Under the pieces are notes generated by a model that was not told the DNA's origin, searched no databases, and was given only the letters and a program-made list of their open reading frames with translations. Positions 1-6,641 of a stretch of 20,310 bases of DNA are shown here, piece after piece. Location: positions 1 to 20,310 of the forward strand of contig JBJOGS010000092.1 in the NCBI GenBank assembly GCA_046048095.1. Reading direction: 5' to 3'. The first letter of the stretch is position 1, and the number at the start of each line of letters is the position of its first letter. Source of the stretch: UBA3478 sp046048095. GTDB lineage: Bacteria > Bacteroidota > Bacteroidia > Flavobacteriales > Flavobacteriaceae. The translations under genes and the position numbers were made by a program.

Positions 1-469
1 AGCTCGGGAAGGAGGAAATTCTCAAGCTGACGGAGCTTTTGAGGTTTGGTTAAATCAAGGTGATGGCACATTCAAGATTGCCTTCACAAAATTCTTCACT
101 GAGAATGAATTGCGATTCAGAGAATTTTTAGTGATGGACGCGGATTTAGATGGAATTCAGGACATTGTTTTAAGAACAAATGGAGGTCAAAGTTTTTGGC
201 CAGATTCGGATAATCCAACTATGTATTTTAGTGGAGAGAATAAGATAAGTTTAAACAAGTCGATTTGGCTCGGAAATGGCGATGGCACATTTGATTTTTA
301 TAATAAGAGAGACTTAACATTTGAAGCATTTTTAACACCCTATTTATTAAACCCCTTCATGCGAGATGGAAAATTGTGCTTCTTTGGGCCATCTCAAGGA
401 AATTATCCGCCATCTGATGGGTTTATGCGACAGTCAGTAGTAGAGATTGAAGTTGACTTAAATCAGTGA
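1..469 (+). CDS. FG-GAP/VCBS repeat protein, 3' end only
   Basis: The reading frame is open from base 2 to a TGA at 467-469, so this is the last ~155 residues of a longer protein whose start lies outside the window. The sequence shows FG-GAP/VCBS-type repeats: a calcium-loop-like segment (DADLDGIQD, about residue 43 of the visible part) and two copies of a 'GDGTF' strand motif (VWLNQGDGTF and WLGNGDGTF). Such repeats form beta-propeller blades in secreted or surface proteins that bind ligands or adhere. The C-terminus (VVEIEVDLNQ) does not resemble a type IX secretion sorting domain. The gene is AT-rich (about 37% G+C by hand count) compared with everything right of the tRNA, which suggests a different history. 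The exact function cannot be told. Confidence 0.75.
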   Translation, partial: AREGGNSQADGAFEVWLNQGDGTFKIAFTKFFTENELRFREFLVMDADLDGIQDIVLRTNGGQSFWPDSDNPTMYFSGENKISLNKSIWLGNGDGTFDFYNKRDLTFEAFLTPYLLNPFMRDGKLCFFGPSQGNYPPSDGFMRQSVVEIEVDLNQ

Positions 470-617
470 TAATATATTTTTTCACTGAATTCATTATTTA
501 ATAATTGACTCTATTGTTCTCTTTGACACCTATGCTTTAGCCATTTGAACCTCAAAGTTGTTCTCTATTGTGTTCTCCACTAGAAATAGCTGGATTTGAA
601 GGGGTGTACCAGGAGAT

Positions 618-640
618 AGCGAGCGCCGCAGGCGCTCGCT
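618..640. repeat. Perfect hairpin, 10-bp GC-rich stem
   Basis: AGCGAGCGCC (618-627) is followed by the loop GCA and its exact complement GGCGCTCGCT (631-640). No T-run follows on either strand, so a classical intrinsic terminator is unlikely. It sits 27 bp from the larger inverted-repeat element and may belong to the same structured region. Confidence 0.8.
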
Positions 641-668
641 GTTCCTTTGGTCCCCCACCTGAAAATAC

Positions 669-709
669 AAAAAGCTCATGCCCGCATTCGCGGGCATTCT
701 TTTGTTGTT
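669..709. terminator. Probable bidirectional intrinsic terminator (left half of element)
   Basis: A perfect 8-bp stem, ATGCCCGC (678-685) and GCGGGCAT (690-697), has a 4-base loop. It is followed on the plus strand by TCTTTTGTTGTT and preceded by an A-rich stretch that becomes GAGCTTTTTGT on the minus strand. It could end transcripts from either side: the FG-GAP gene on plus, or tRNA read-through on minus. Confidence 0.6.
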
Positions 710-746
710 ACGGCCGCTTTCCCAAGCGAGCTTGGTACGCGGCCTT

Positions 747-785
747 AAACAACAAAAGCCCATTCCATGGGAATGAGCTTTTTGT
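747..785 (-). terminator. Probable intrinsic terminator of tRNA-Phe
   Basis: Read on the minus strand about 10 bases after the tRNA 3' end: AAAAGCTCATTCC, loop CAT, GGAATGGGCTTTT (plus coordinates 754-782). This is a 13-bp stem with a single T-G wobble, followed by a T-rich tail (TTTTGTTGTTT). Position, A-tract/T-tract symmetry and strand all fit termination of the tRNA transcript. Confidence 0.75.
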
Positions 786-793
786 GCTTTAAG

Positions 794-866
794 TGGTACC
801 TCCAGGAATCGAACCAGGGACACATGGATTTTCAGTCCATTGCTCTACCAACTGAGCTAAGGTACC
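794..866 (-). tRNA. tRNA-Phe (anticodon GAA)
   Basis: The minus strand gives a complete 73-nt cloverleaf. The acceptor stem is GGTACCT with AGGTACC and discriminator A at 794. The D-arm contains AGCTCAGTTGGTAGAGC, the anticodon loop is CTGAAAA (anticodon GAA) on the stem ATGGA/TCCAT, and the T-arm CCTGGTTCGATTCCTGG has the TTCGA loop. The CCA end is not encoded. The 3' end faces the AT-rich left part of the window, the orientation in which integrative elements usually enter a tRNA gene. Confidence 0.97.
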
Positions 867-899
867 TCTCAATAAGGCTTGAACGATTTCAAGCGGGTG

Positions 900-907
900 C
901 AAATATA
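900..907 (-). promoter_or_regulatory. -7 promoter box for tRNA-Phe
   Basis: TATATTTG on the minus strand exactly matches the Bacteroidota TAnnTTTG box. It lies 33 bp upstream of the tRNA 5' end, giving a predicted short leader of ~27 nt. No clear -33 TTTG was found at the usual spacing. Confidence 0.55.
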
Positions 908-980
908 ACCGATAATTCACTATTTGAAAATAAATGGAGTCAAAATGTGATGGCTGGGGCGCATTTGCGATCTTTAACCT

Positions 981-1712
981 ATGGATTTGGTCATTGATAT
1001 CGGAAACACCCGCACCAAGGCAGCGGTATTTGCCCAAAAGGCCATTGTTGAAGTGATCAGGTGCAACACGGCAGAACTGGTTGATAAGGTTAGAGGGCTG
1101 CTGGAGCGTTTTAAACTGATTGATCGGGCTATGATAAGCGCAGTGGGTGATGAGCCCGACGGGTTGATTGCGGCCTTAGACGGTTTGGCTGAGGTGCTCT
1201 GGATTGATGAGCATACGCAGCTGATGTTTGAAAATGCCTACCAGTCGAAAGAGACCTTGGGGGCTGACCGAAAGGCATTGATGGCGGCGGCATACCGAAA
1301 CTATCCGGGCAAGAGCGTTTTGGTGATTGACTTGGGTAGTTGTATTACGTATGATGTGCTCGAAGGGGGTAAACGTTATGTTGGAGGGGCGATTAGTCCT
1401 GGATGGCGCATGCGGGTTGACGCGATGCATGAGTTTACGAGTAAGCTTCCGTCGTTACAACCGAGTGAGCCCATGACGGTACTTGGGGATACCACTGCTA
1501 GTTGTATGCAGATTGGCGCGTACAATGGGGTGTTGGGTGAGCTTCAAGAGCTGATTAGAGCCTATCGCGAACGGTTTTCAGATTTAACAGTCATTTTAAC
1601 AGGCGGAGACGCCGAAATTTTTGGCAAACGCCTAAAAAACTGCATATTTGCGCATTCTAATTTCCTCTTAGAAGGCTTACACGAGCTTCTTGAGTACAAT
1701 TCTGTAAGGTAA
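981..1712 (+). CDS. coaX: Type III pantothenate kinase
   Basis: This enzyme phosphorylates pantothenate with ATP, the first step of coenzyme A synthesis, in the cytoplasm. At 243 aa it has the normal length for CoaX. It carries the N-terminal phosphate-binding motif DIGNTRTK (6-13), the GADR pantothenate-site motif (94-97), a second phosphate-type motif VIDLGSCITYD (115-125), GGAISPG (135-141) and a late TGGD turn (207-210). Type III enzymes belong to the acetate/sugar-kinase fold and are unlike E. coli CoaA. The ATG at 981 puts the DIGNT motif at residue 6, as expected. The TAA stop shares its last base with the ATG of the next gene (TAATG), so translation of the two is probably coupled. Confidence 0.95.
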   Translation: MDLVIDIGNTRTKAAVFAQKAIVEVIRCNTAELVDKVRGLLERFKLIDRAMISAVGDEPDGLIAALDGLAEVLWIDEHTQLMFENAYQSKETLGADRKALMAAAYRNYPGKSVLVIDLGSCITYDVLEGGKRYVGGAISPGWRMRVDAMHEFTSKLPSLQPSEPMTVLGDTTASCMQIGAYNGVLGELQELIRAYRERFSDLTVILTGGDAEIFGKRLKNCIFAHSNFLLEGLHELLEYNSVR

Positions 1713-3007
1713 TGAGGTTGCGCTTTTTGCTGGTTGCCCTTTTCGCAGTTACTTTCATGTCCGCCCAACAAGGGACCTTCTCTCCATACTCTTATTTCGG
1801 GATGGGAGACCTCTCTCCGCGCTCATTAGTCGAGAACCGGGCGATGGCGGGGATAAGTATGCTCGGGGATAGCATCCATATGAATTTACAGAATCCGGCA
1901 GCTCTAGGCAGCCTCAAGTTGACCACGTATGCGATCGGAGGAAACCGTCGCTCCACCTTTCTCAACTCGTCGGTAGAACAGGCGGATGCCACCAAAGTGG
2001 ACAATGGGCACATCACGAATCTCGATTATCTGGCGTTAGCCTTTCCGTTCAGTCCAAAAGGGGCCTTCTCATTTGGCCTTATGCCTTATTCAGCGGTGAA
2101 TTATCGCATTAGTCAAACCCGTCTTGGTGTCACGACCGATACTATTCGCAATGTGTTTGAAGGCAGCGGCGGATTAAATCGTGTATTTGCCTCTATGGGC
2201 CACCAACTGTTTAAGGGCGTGAGTATCGGGGCGATGGCACACTATAATTGGGGTACTAAAGATTTTAGAAGACTTCAGGCGACTGATGAGGTTCAATTTG
2301 GCACCTTTGATCAGCGATTTACTCGACTGAAAGGTCTTGATGTCACAGCGGCGATGACCGCTACTGTTCCGATTAAATTTGGTCAAAAGAGATGGCAACT
2401 TCACTCTTCGGTCGTGCACGACTTTGATTACAACCTCGACGCTCAAAATCAGCAAAATTTGGGTAGTTTTTTGGTGTCTTCGGGCGCTGATCGCGAGGTC
2501 AAGGCCATTGACCTAGGAGCGCTTGAAAATTCCCAGGTTGAAATTCCGTCGCGCACTGTCCTTGGTTTGGGGTTGAGTGATCCGTTTCACTGGTTCATAG
2601 GTGCAGAGTACAGCACTCAAGATATGAGTGCGTTTCGCAATGAGTTTATAGAACCCAGCAATAGCAGCTACGAGCAGGCAAGCGTCGTGAGCATTGGAGG
2701 GTATTTCATTCCAGAATACAACGCCCTAAATGGCATTTTAAATCGAGTGACCTATCGCGGAGGAATACGTTTTGAAGATACAGGTCTTCGTGTAAACGGC
2801 ACGCCTATTGAGGTTTTTGCGCTTACCGCAGGGTTCAGTGTGCCACTCGGCAGCACCTCGACAGATCGTTTTTCTAGCCTGAATGTAGCCTTAGAATATG
2901 GCAATCGAGGTACATTAGAAAATTCTTTGCTTAAAGAGACATTTTTTGGCATAAATGTTGGATTATCGTTAAATGATCGTTGGTTTATCAAAAGAAGAAT
3001 CAATTAA
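1712..3007 (+). CDS. Outer-membrane beta-barrel protein of unknown role
   Basis: 431 aa with a Sec signal peptide (MRLRFLLVALFAVTFMSAQ, cut probably near residue 18) and a body of alternating polar/hydrophobic strands typical of a beta-barrel. The mature N-terminus FSPYSYFGMGDL and the 'NPAALG' segment recall the FadL/OmpP1-like proteins of Bacteroidota. The C-terminus (LNDRWFIKRRIN) follows a final strand pattern. From memory, genes of this kind sit between coaX and a TPR gene near lptC in many flavobacteria, but the substrate is not known to me. The start overlaps the coaX stop by one base. A long-chain fatty-acid or hydrophobic-compound porin is possible; a structural or lipopolysaccharide-related role is inference from context only. 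Confidence 0.8.
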   Translation: MRLRFLLVALFAVTFMSAQQGTFSPYSYFGMGDLSPRSLVENRAMAGISMLGDSIHMNLQNPAALGSLKLTTYAIGGNRRSTFLNSSVEQADATKVDNGHITNLDYLALAFPFSPKGAFSFGLMPYSAVNYRISQTRLGVTTDTIRNVFEGSGGLNRVFASMGHQLFKGVSIGAMAHYNWGTKDFRRLQATDEVQFGTFDQRFTRLKGLDVTAAMTATVPIKFGQKRWQLHSSVVHDFDYNLDAQNQQNLGSFLVSSGADREVKAIDLGALENSQVEIPSRTVLGLGLSDPFHWFIGAEYSTQDMSAFRNEFIEPSNSSYEQASVVSIGGYFIPEYNALNGILNRVTYRGGIRFEDTGLRVNGTPIEVFALTAGFSVPLGSTSTDRFSSLNVALEYGNRGTLENSLLKETFFGINVGLSLNDRWFIKRRIN

Positions 3008-3058
3008 AAATCAAAAAATAGTATTTTAACGACCTTAAAATCACTAACACAAACCGTT

Positions 3059-4429
3059 ATGAGAAAGAACGTTCTATTTGCTGTTATGGCTTTGTCGTTG
3101 GTCTTTTCTTTGACCTATGGTCAAGCGCAGAACCAAGAGTGCATCACCAACCTCTCTATCTACGTTGAGAGTGCGAAAGTCAAAAACTATGACGCTGCTT
3201 ATGAGCCATGGAAATTGACATATGAGGCTTGTCCTGAGCTCAATCGCGCTAATTACCTGTACGGAGAACGTATTCTTAAGCACAAAATTGAGAATAGTCA
3301 AGGCGAAGAGCACGATGCTTATGTGGCATTGTTGCTGCGTGTTTACGATGACGCGATGAAGTATTTCCAGAGTCGCTATCCGCTTGCTTCAGTGGTAATT
3401 GACAAAGTATTGCTTCAGCGTTCAGAAAACATGATCAGTGACGACGAAATCTTTAGTCAATTAGATCAGGCCTTTAAGGCAGATCGCGAAGACTTTAATA
3501 ACCCTCAGGCACTGTACCTCTATTTCTCGACATTGGTAGATCTCAATGCTGCCGGTAAACGTGATATTCAAGAAGTATTCGATGTCTATGATGAAGTAGT
3601 AGCCAAGCTAGAAGAAGAGAACAAAAAGCTCACCGATGAGATTACGAAACTGCTTCCACTTGAAGAAGACGGAACCATCTCTGCAAAAGATCAAGAGCGT
3701 CTAAAGGTGTACAGCACGAACTCGGCTTCGTTTGGTAAGGTAGCGGCAAGTGTAGACGCAAAGCTTGGGGCCTTAGCTGATTGCGAGAACCTTGTTCCTC
3801 TTTACGAAAAGAGCTATGAAGAGCGAAAAGCCGATATCAAGTGGGTGAAAAGTGCCGTAGGACGCATGTTTGGCAAAGAGTGTACTGATTCACCGATGTT
3901 TAGAAAATTGTTTGAGGCTCAAATTGCTCTTGAACCATCTGCAGATGCTTATCTCTATGGCGGAACACTGAAGCAAAAAGCAGGAGACATTCAAGGAGCC
4001 CTAGCTGACTTTAATAAGTCTGCTGAGCTAGAGACTGATCCATACAAGAAGTCGAATATTCTTTACAAGATTGCTACAATAGTTCGCAAGTCAAATAAGG
4101 TGCAGACCCGTAATTACCTCAATCAAGCAATTAAAGCTAATCCGGCCAACGGAAGAGCGTATTTGTTATTGGCAGCGATTTATGGGGATAGCGCGAATGA
4201 ATGCGGTGAGTCGCAATTTGATAAGCGTGCCGTATACTGGTTGGCGGCTAAAACAGCAGATCGCGCGGGCCGTGTAGATCCATCGCTTAGAAGCACTGCA
4301 GACAAGGCCGTAGAGTCGTATAATGCCAAAGCGCCTTCGAAGACAGATATCTTTAACTCAGGAAGAGCGGGTGAAACCATCACCTTCTCTTGTTGGATGG
4401 GCGGTTCGGTGACGGTACCTTCACTTTAA
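3059..4429 (+). CDS. Periplasmic tetratricopeptide-repeat protein
   Basis: 456 aa with a signal peptide (MRKNVLFAVMALSLVFSLTYG, residues 1-21). Helical TPR-like units are visible near residues 30-65 and again around 290-375: YLYGGTLKQKAGDIQGALAD, then a pair ending with KANPANGRAYLLLAAIYG. A charged coiled-coil-like stretch lies near 178-215 (VAKLEEENKKLTDEITKLLP). The C-terminal ~35 residues form a non-TPR tail with 'SCWMGG'. TPR domains hold protein partners together, so a scaffold role in the envelope is a reasonable inference. The gene is 51 bp after the barrel gene and 10 bp before lptC. No specific function is recognised. Confidence 0.8.
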   Translation: MRKNVLFAVMALSLVFSLTYGQAQNQECITNLSIYVESAKVKNYDAAYEPWKLTYEACPELNRANYLYGERILKHKIENSQGEEHDAYVALLLRVYDDAMKYFQSRYPLASVVIDKVLLQRSENMISDDEIFSQLDQAFKADREDFNNPQALYLYFSTLVDLNAAGKRDIQEVFDVYDEVVAKLEEENKKLTDEITKLLPLEEDGTISAKDQERLKVYSTNSASFGKVAASVDAKLGALADCENLVPLYEKSYEERKADIKWVKSAVGRMFGKECTDSPMFRKLFEAQIALEPSADAYLYGGTLKQKAGDIQGALADFNKSAELETDPYKKSNILYKIATIVRKSNKVQTRNYLNQAIKANPANGRAYLLLAAIYGDSANECGESQFDKRAVYWLAAKTADRAGRVDPSLRSTADKAVESYNAKAPSKTDIFNSGRAGETITFSCWMGGSVTVPSL

Positions 4430-4439
4430 TTCGCAGCAA

Positions 4440-5057
4440 ATGCTCCGTAGATGGAGTTTAAGAACCTATCTTAATCAAGCCACGGCTCTCGCCGTGGCTT
4501 TAATACTTCTAGGCTGTACCGATTCATTTAAACGACCCGAACTCAGCATTGAAGAACGTCGATTGCCTGCGGGTATATCTGAACAATTAAGGATGTACTA
4601 CACAGAGGCCGTACGTCCTTTGTCAATTGTAGAGTCAGACTCTACGCGTGTCGTTGCTATTTTAGAGAGCGTGCTTAATGAGAATTACGAGAACCGCAAT
4701 TTTCGTTTTCAGCGCTTTCCGAAAGGGATTGAGATCACTTTATACAATGAACTCAATCAGCCCACCCGTGTGATTGCCGATTCTGCGCTGTATTACCTCG
4801 ACACCGGCATGCTCAATCTTATGGGTAACGTCAAGGTGTTTTCGTTTGACCAAAAAAAGCTTTATACGGATCAATTGTTTTGGGATCGCGAACGCTCGTG
4901 GGTATTCAGCGAGCGCCCTTTTACTTACGAAAACCCTGAAGAGGGCACTTTAATGAAGGGGACAGGCATGCAATTCAGTCGTGACTTTAGCACATTTGAA
5001 GCCCTCAAGACCAGTGGGGTATTAGAGCTCTCAGAAAGCCAGACGACGAATCAATAA
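4440..5057 (+). CDS. lptC: LptC-like lipopolysaccharide export lipoprotein
   Basis: 205 aa. LptC bridges the inner-membrane LptB2FG transporter and LptA in carrying lipopolysaccharide to the outer membrane. Here the N-terminus ends in a lipobox (LILLGC, Cys26), so it is probably a lipoprotein, unlike the membrane-helix-anchored E. coli LptC. The central region (about 80-200) has the LptC/OstA-type beta-jellyroll pattern: GIEITLYNELNQPTRVIAD, YYLDTGMLNLMGNVKVF, LYTDQLFWDRE and MKGTGMQFSRDFSTF. The start at 4440 is the only one leaving room for a full signal peptide. The signal-peptide codons contain a strong hairpin (4477-4500), described separately. It follows the TPR gene by 10 bp. Confidence 0.85.
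   Translation: MLRRWSLRTYLNQATALAVALILLGCTDSFKRPELSIEERRLPAGISEQLRMYYTEAVRPLSIVESDSTRVVAILESVLNENYENRNFRFQRFPKGIEITLYNELNQPTRVIADSALYYLDTGMLNLMGNVKVFSFDQKKLYTDQLFWDRERSWVFSERPFTYENPEEGTLMKGTGMQFSRDFSTFEALKTSGVLELSESQTTNQ
4477..4500 (+). other. Strong hairpin inside the lptC signal-peptide codons
   Basis: AAGCCACGGC (4477-4486), loop TCTC, GCCGTGGCTT (4491-4500): a perfect 10-bp stem, followed by TTAATACTT. It looks like a weak intrinsic terminator or attenuator for transcripts arriving from the TPR gene, yet it lies 37 bases into lptC. The tail is a poor T-run, so partial rather than full termination would be expected. Confidence 0.55.
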
Positions 5058-5075
5058 GACTACTATCTTTATACC

Positions 5076-5279
5076 ATGATACGAATTCTAAGATATACCG
5101 AATACCTCTATTTGATCGTGGCGTTTTTTGCCGGATACCGATTGATTGAGTTGCTGGGTACAGACAGCCAAGAGCGTCTGATTTTTGGACTGTTTTTTGT
5201 AGTGTCTGTGGGCATGTTCTTTTTCAGACGTAACTATCGCAAGAAATTTGAAAAGCGCGAACGCGAAGGGGACCGTTAA
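5076..5279 (+). CDS. Small membrane protein with two helices
   Basis: 67 aa. Two hydrophobic segments are visible, roughly residues 9-27 (EYLYLIVAFFAGYRLIELL) and 34-52 (RLIFGLFFVVSVGMFFFRR). A basic, charged C-terminal tail (RRNYRKKFEKREREGDR) would be cytoplasmic by the positive-inside rule. It starts 18 bp after lptC and ends 12 bp before the CNNM-CBS gene, so it is likely in the same transcript. I do not recognise a family. Its place between lptC and a CNNM protein is the only functional clue. Confidence 0.7.
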   Translation: MIRILRYTEYLYLIVAFFAGYRLIELLGTDSQERLIFGLFFVVSVGMFFFRRNYRKKFEKREREGDR

Positions 5280-5291
5280 ACGCCTGTATTC

Positions 5292-6581
5292 TTGAATACC
5301 TACTTTCTAGTTATTGCCTTATCGCTATTGCTATCTGCCTTTTTTTCGGGCATGGAGATCGCTTTTATTTCTGCCAATCGCATCCATATTGAGATCGAGA
5401 AAAAGCAAGACGGAATTCTAGCAGGCATCCTTCGACGGCTCACTGCCTCTCCTTCAAAATTCATTGCTAGCATGCTCATTGGCAACAATTTGGCTTTAGT
5501 AGTGTACGGGTATTATATGGGAAAGGTCTTGCTTGCACTCTTGCCTCAAGGGTCGCTAAGTGGTCCTTATTGGCAGCAGCTCGTCTTTCAAGAATTTCAG
5601 CTCTTGACCCACACGGTGATTTCAACGGTGATCATTTTGATAACCGCTGAGTTTACCCCTAAGGTGTTTTTTCAGATCTATGCCAATACCCTGCTGAAAG
5701 CCTTGGCGGTTCCGACCTACCTCTTTTTTGTGCTTTTCTCGGGTTTTTCTTGGCTTGTTCTGCGCCTTTCAGATGCGTTGCTGCGCCTGTTTAAAGCCGG
5801 AAGCATCGATCAGTCCGAGGTTTTTAGCAAAGTAGAATTGGGAGATTATATTTCGCAGCAGTTGCAGTCGGCCAAAGAAGACCAAGAATTGGATTCTGAG
5901 ATTCACATCTTTCAAAATGCCTTAGAGTTTGCAGAGGTTAAGGCGCGCGAGATCATGGTGCCGCGCAATGAGATAACGGCTTTAGAATTGCACGACAGCA
6001 TCGCAGATTTGAGGGCGCTTTTCATCGAAACCGGATATTCGAAAATCGTCATCTACAGAGACACCATTGACGATATTATCGGTCACATACACTCGTTTGA
6101 TTTATTTAAAAAGCCTCGCTCGCTTCGCACTATTACTAAGCCCGTTGAGTATGTGCCTGAGACCATGCTTATACAAGATATCCTTAATGTGTTGATAAAA
6201 AAGCGTCGCAGCATTGCTATTGTGTTAGACGAATATGGCGGAACTTCAGGCATGCTCACTATTGAGGATATTGTTGAAGAACTTTTTGGAGAGATTGAAG
6301 ATGAACACGATACCATTGAATATGTAGAAGAGCAAATAGATGCCCATACTTTTGAGTTTTCGGGGCGTCTTGAGGTTGATTATCTCAATGAAAAATACAA
6401 GCTAGAGCTACCTGAAAATGGCGAATACGAGACCCTGGCAGGTCTGGTGATGAGTTACACCGAAGAGATTCCAGAAGTGGCTACCGAAATGCGCCTTGAG
6501 AAGTTTGTGTTTACGGTGACTGAGGTCTCGCAAACACGCATAGAAAAGGTGCGTGTGAGAAGGCTTCAAGACGAAGACTAA
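5292..6581 (+). CDS. CNNM / CBS / CorC_HlyC transmembrane protein (hemolysin-family, GldE-like)
   Basis: 429 aa with three domains in order. An N-terminal CNNM (DUF21) membrane domain (about 1-190) carries the signature FSGMEIAFISANR (18-30) and MLIGNNLALV. A paired CBS domain follows (about 215-335), with IMVPRNEITAL (221-231) and DEYGGTSGMLTIEDIVEELF (313-332). A CorC_HlyC transporter-associated domain (about 350-425) ends the protein. Relatives are linked to magnesium/cobalt efflux, and in gliding flavobacteria one paralogue is GldE; which role applies here cannot be decided from sequence. The start is a TTG at 5292. No earlier in-frame start precedes the first helix and the next Met (21) would remove it, so a non-ATG start is the best choice. 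Confidence 0.88.
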   Translation: MNTYFLVIALSLLLSAFFSGMEIAFISANRIHIEIEKKQDGILAGILRRLTASPSKFIASMLIGNNLALVVYGYYMGKVLLALLPQGSLSGPYWQQLVFQEFQLLTHTVISTVIILITAEFTPKVFFQIYANTLLKALAVPTYLFFVLFSGFSWLVLRLSDALLRLFKAGSIDQSEVFSKVELGDYISQQLQSAKEDQELDSEIHIFQNALEFAEVKAREIMVPRNEITALELHDSIADLRALFIETGYSKIVIYRDTIDDIIGHIHSFDLFKKPRSLRTITKPVEYVPETMLIQDILNVLIKKRRSIAIVLDEYGGTSGMLTIEDIVEELFGEIEDEHDTIEYVEEQIDAHTFEFSGRLEVDYLNEKYKLELPENGEYETLAGLVMSYTEEIPEVATEMRLEKFVFTVTEVSQTRIEKVRVRRLQDED

Positions 6582-6608
6582 ACATTTCGATTTTTCAGAG
6601 AAATTGGG

Positions 6609-6616
6609 TACTTTCG
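6609..6616 (+). promoter_or_regulatory. Possible -7 box for ppiD
   Basis: TACTTTCG matches TAnnTTTG in all but one position and lies 25 bp before the ATG at 6642. No good -33 element was found. It may give ppiD its own promoter apart from the upstream operon. Confidence 0.3.
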
Positions 6617-6641
6617 CTGCTCTTTGATAACCCTGAAGAAA

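Larger units (their letters stand above)
667..785. repeat. Large imperfect inverted repeat with nested hairpins
   Basis: Two half-elements of about 50 bp (667-717 and 739-785) face each other. Each half, read inward, has the outer arm ACAAAAAGCTCAT, a self-complementary core, then TTTTGTTGTT and GGCCGC. The outer arms (667-679 and 773-785, 13 bp) and the inner arms CTTTTGTTGTT (699-709 and 748-758, 11 bp) are perfect complements. The hairpin cores differ in sequence but each still folds on itself. The centre carries another small stem, CCAAG (722-726) with CTTGG (731-735). The whole could fold as a cruciform or as separate terminator hairpins. Confidence 0.85.
470..793. other. Gene-free interval with nested inverted repeats
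   Basis: No convincing gene lies between the FG-GAP gene and the tRNA. The first ~70 bases are very AT-rich and featureless. From about 618 onward there is a perfect 10-bp hairpin and then a large inverted-repeat element up to 785, described separately. Open frames crossing this interval run through hairpins and the tRNA and look non-coding. Confidence 0.7.

Noticed and set aside
530..823. Minus-strand open frame of 97 codons left of and across the tRNA
   Set aside because: It runs through the tRNA 3' end and all the hairpins, its composition follows the repeats, and it resembles no protein family I know. A remnant of an older gene at its C-terminal end (about 530-610) cannot be excluded.
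789..1037. Minus-strand open frame of 82 codons
   Set aside because: Its C-terminal part (LAQLVEQWTENPCVPGS) is simply the translated tRNA-Phe gene, a common false call, and the rest is antisense to coaX and the promoter.
6624..6641. TTG start six codons upstream for ppiD
   Set aside because: The ATG at 6642 gives the usual family N-terminus, and the TTG lies where transcription would be expected to begin.
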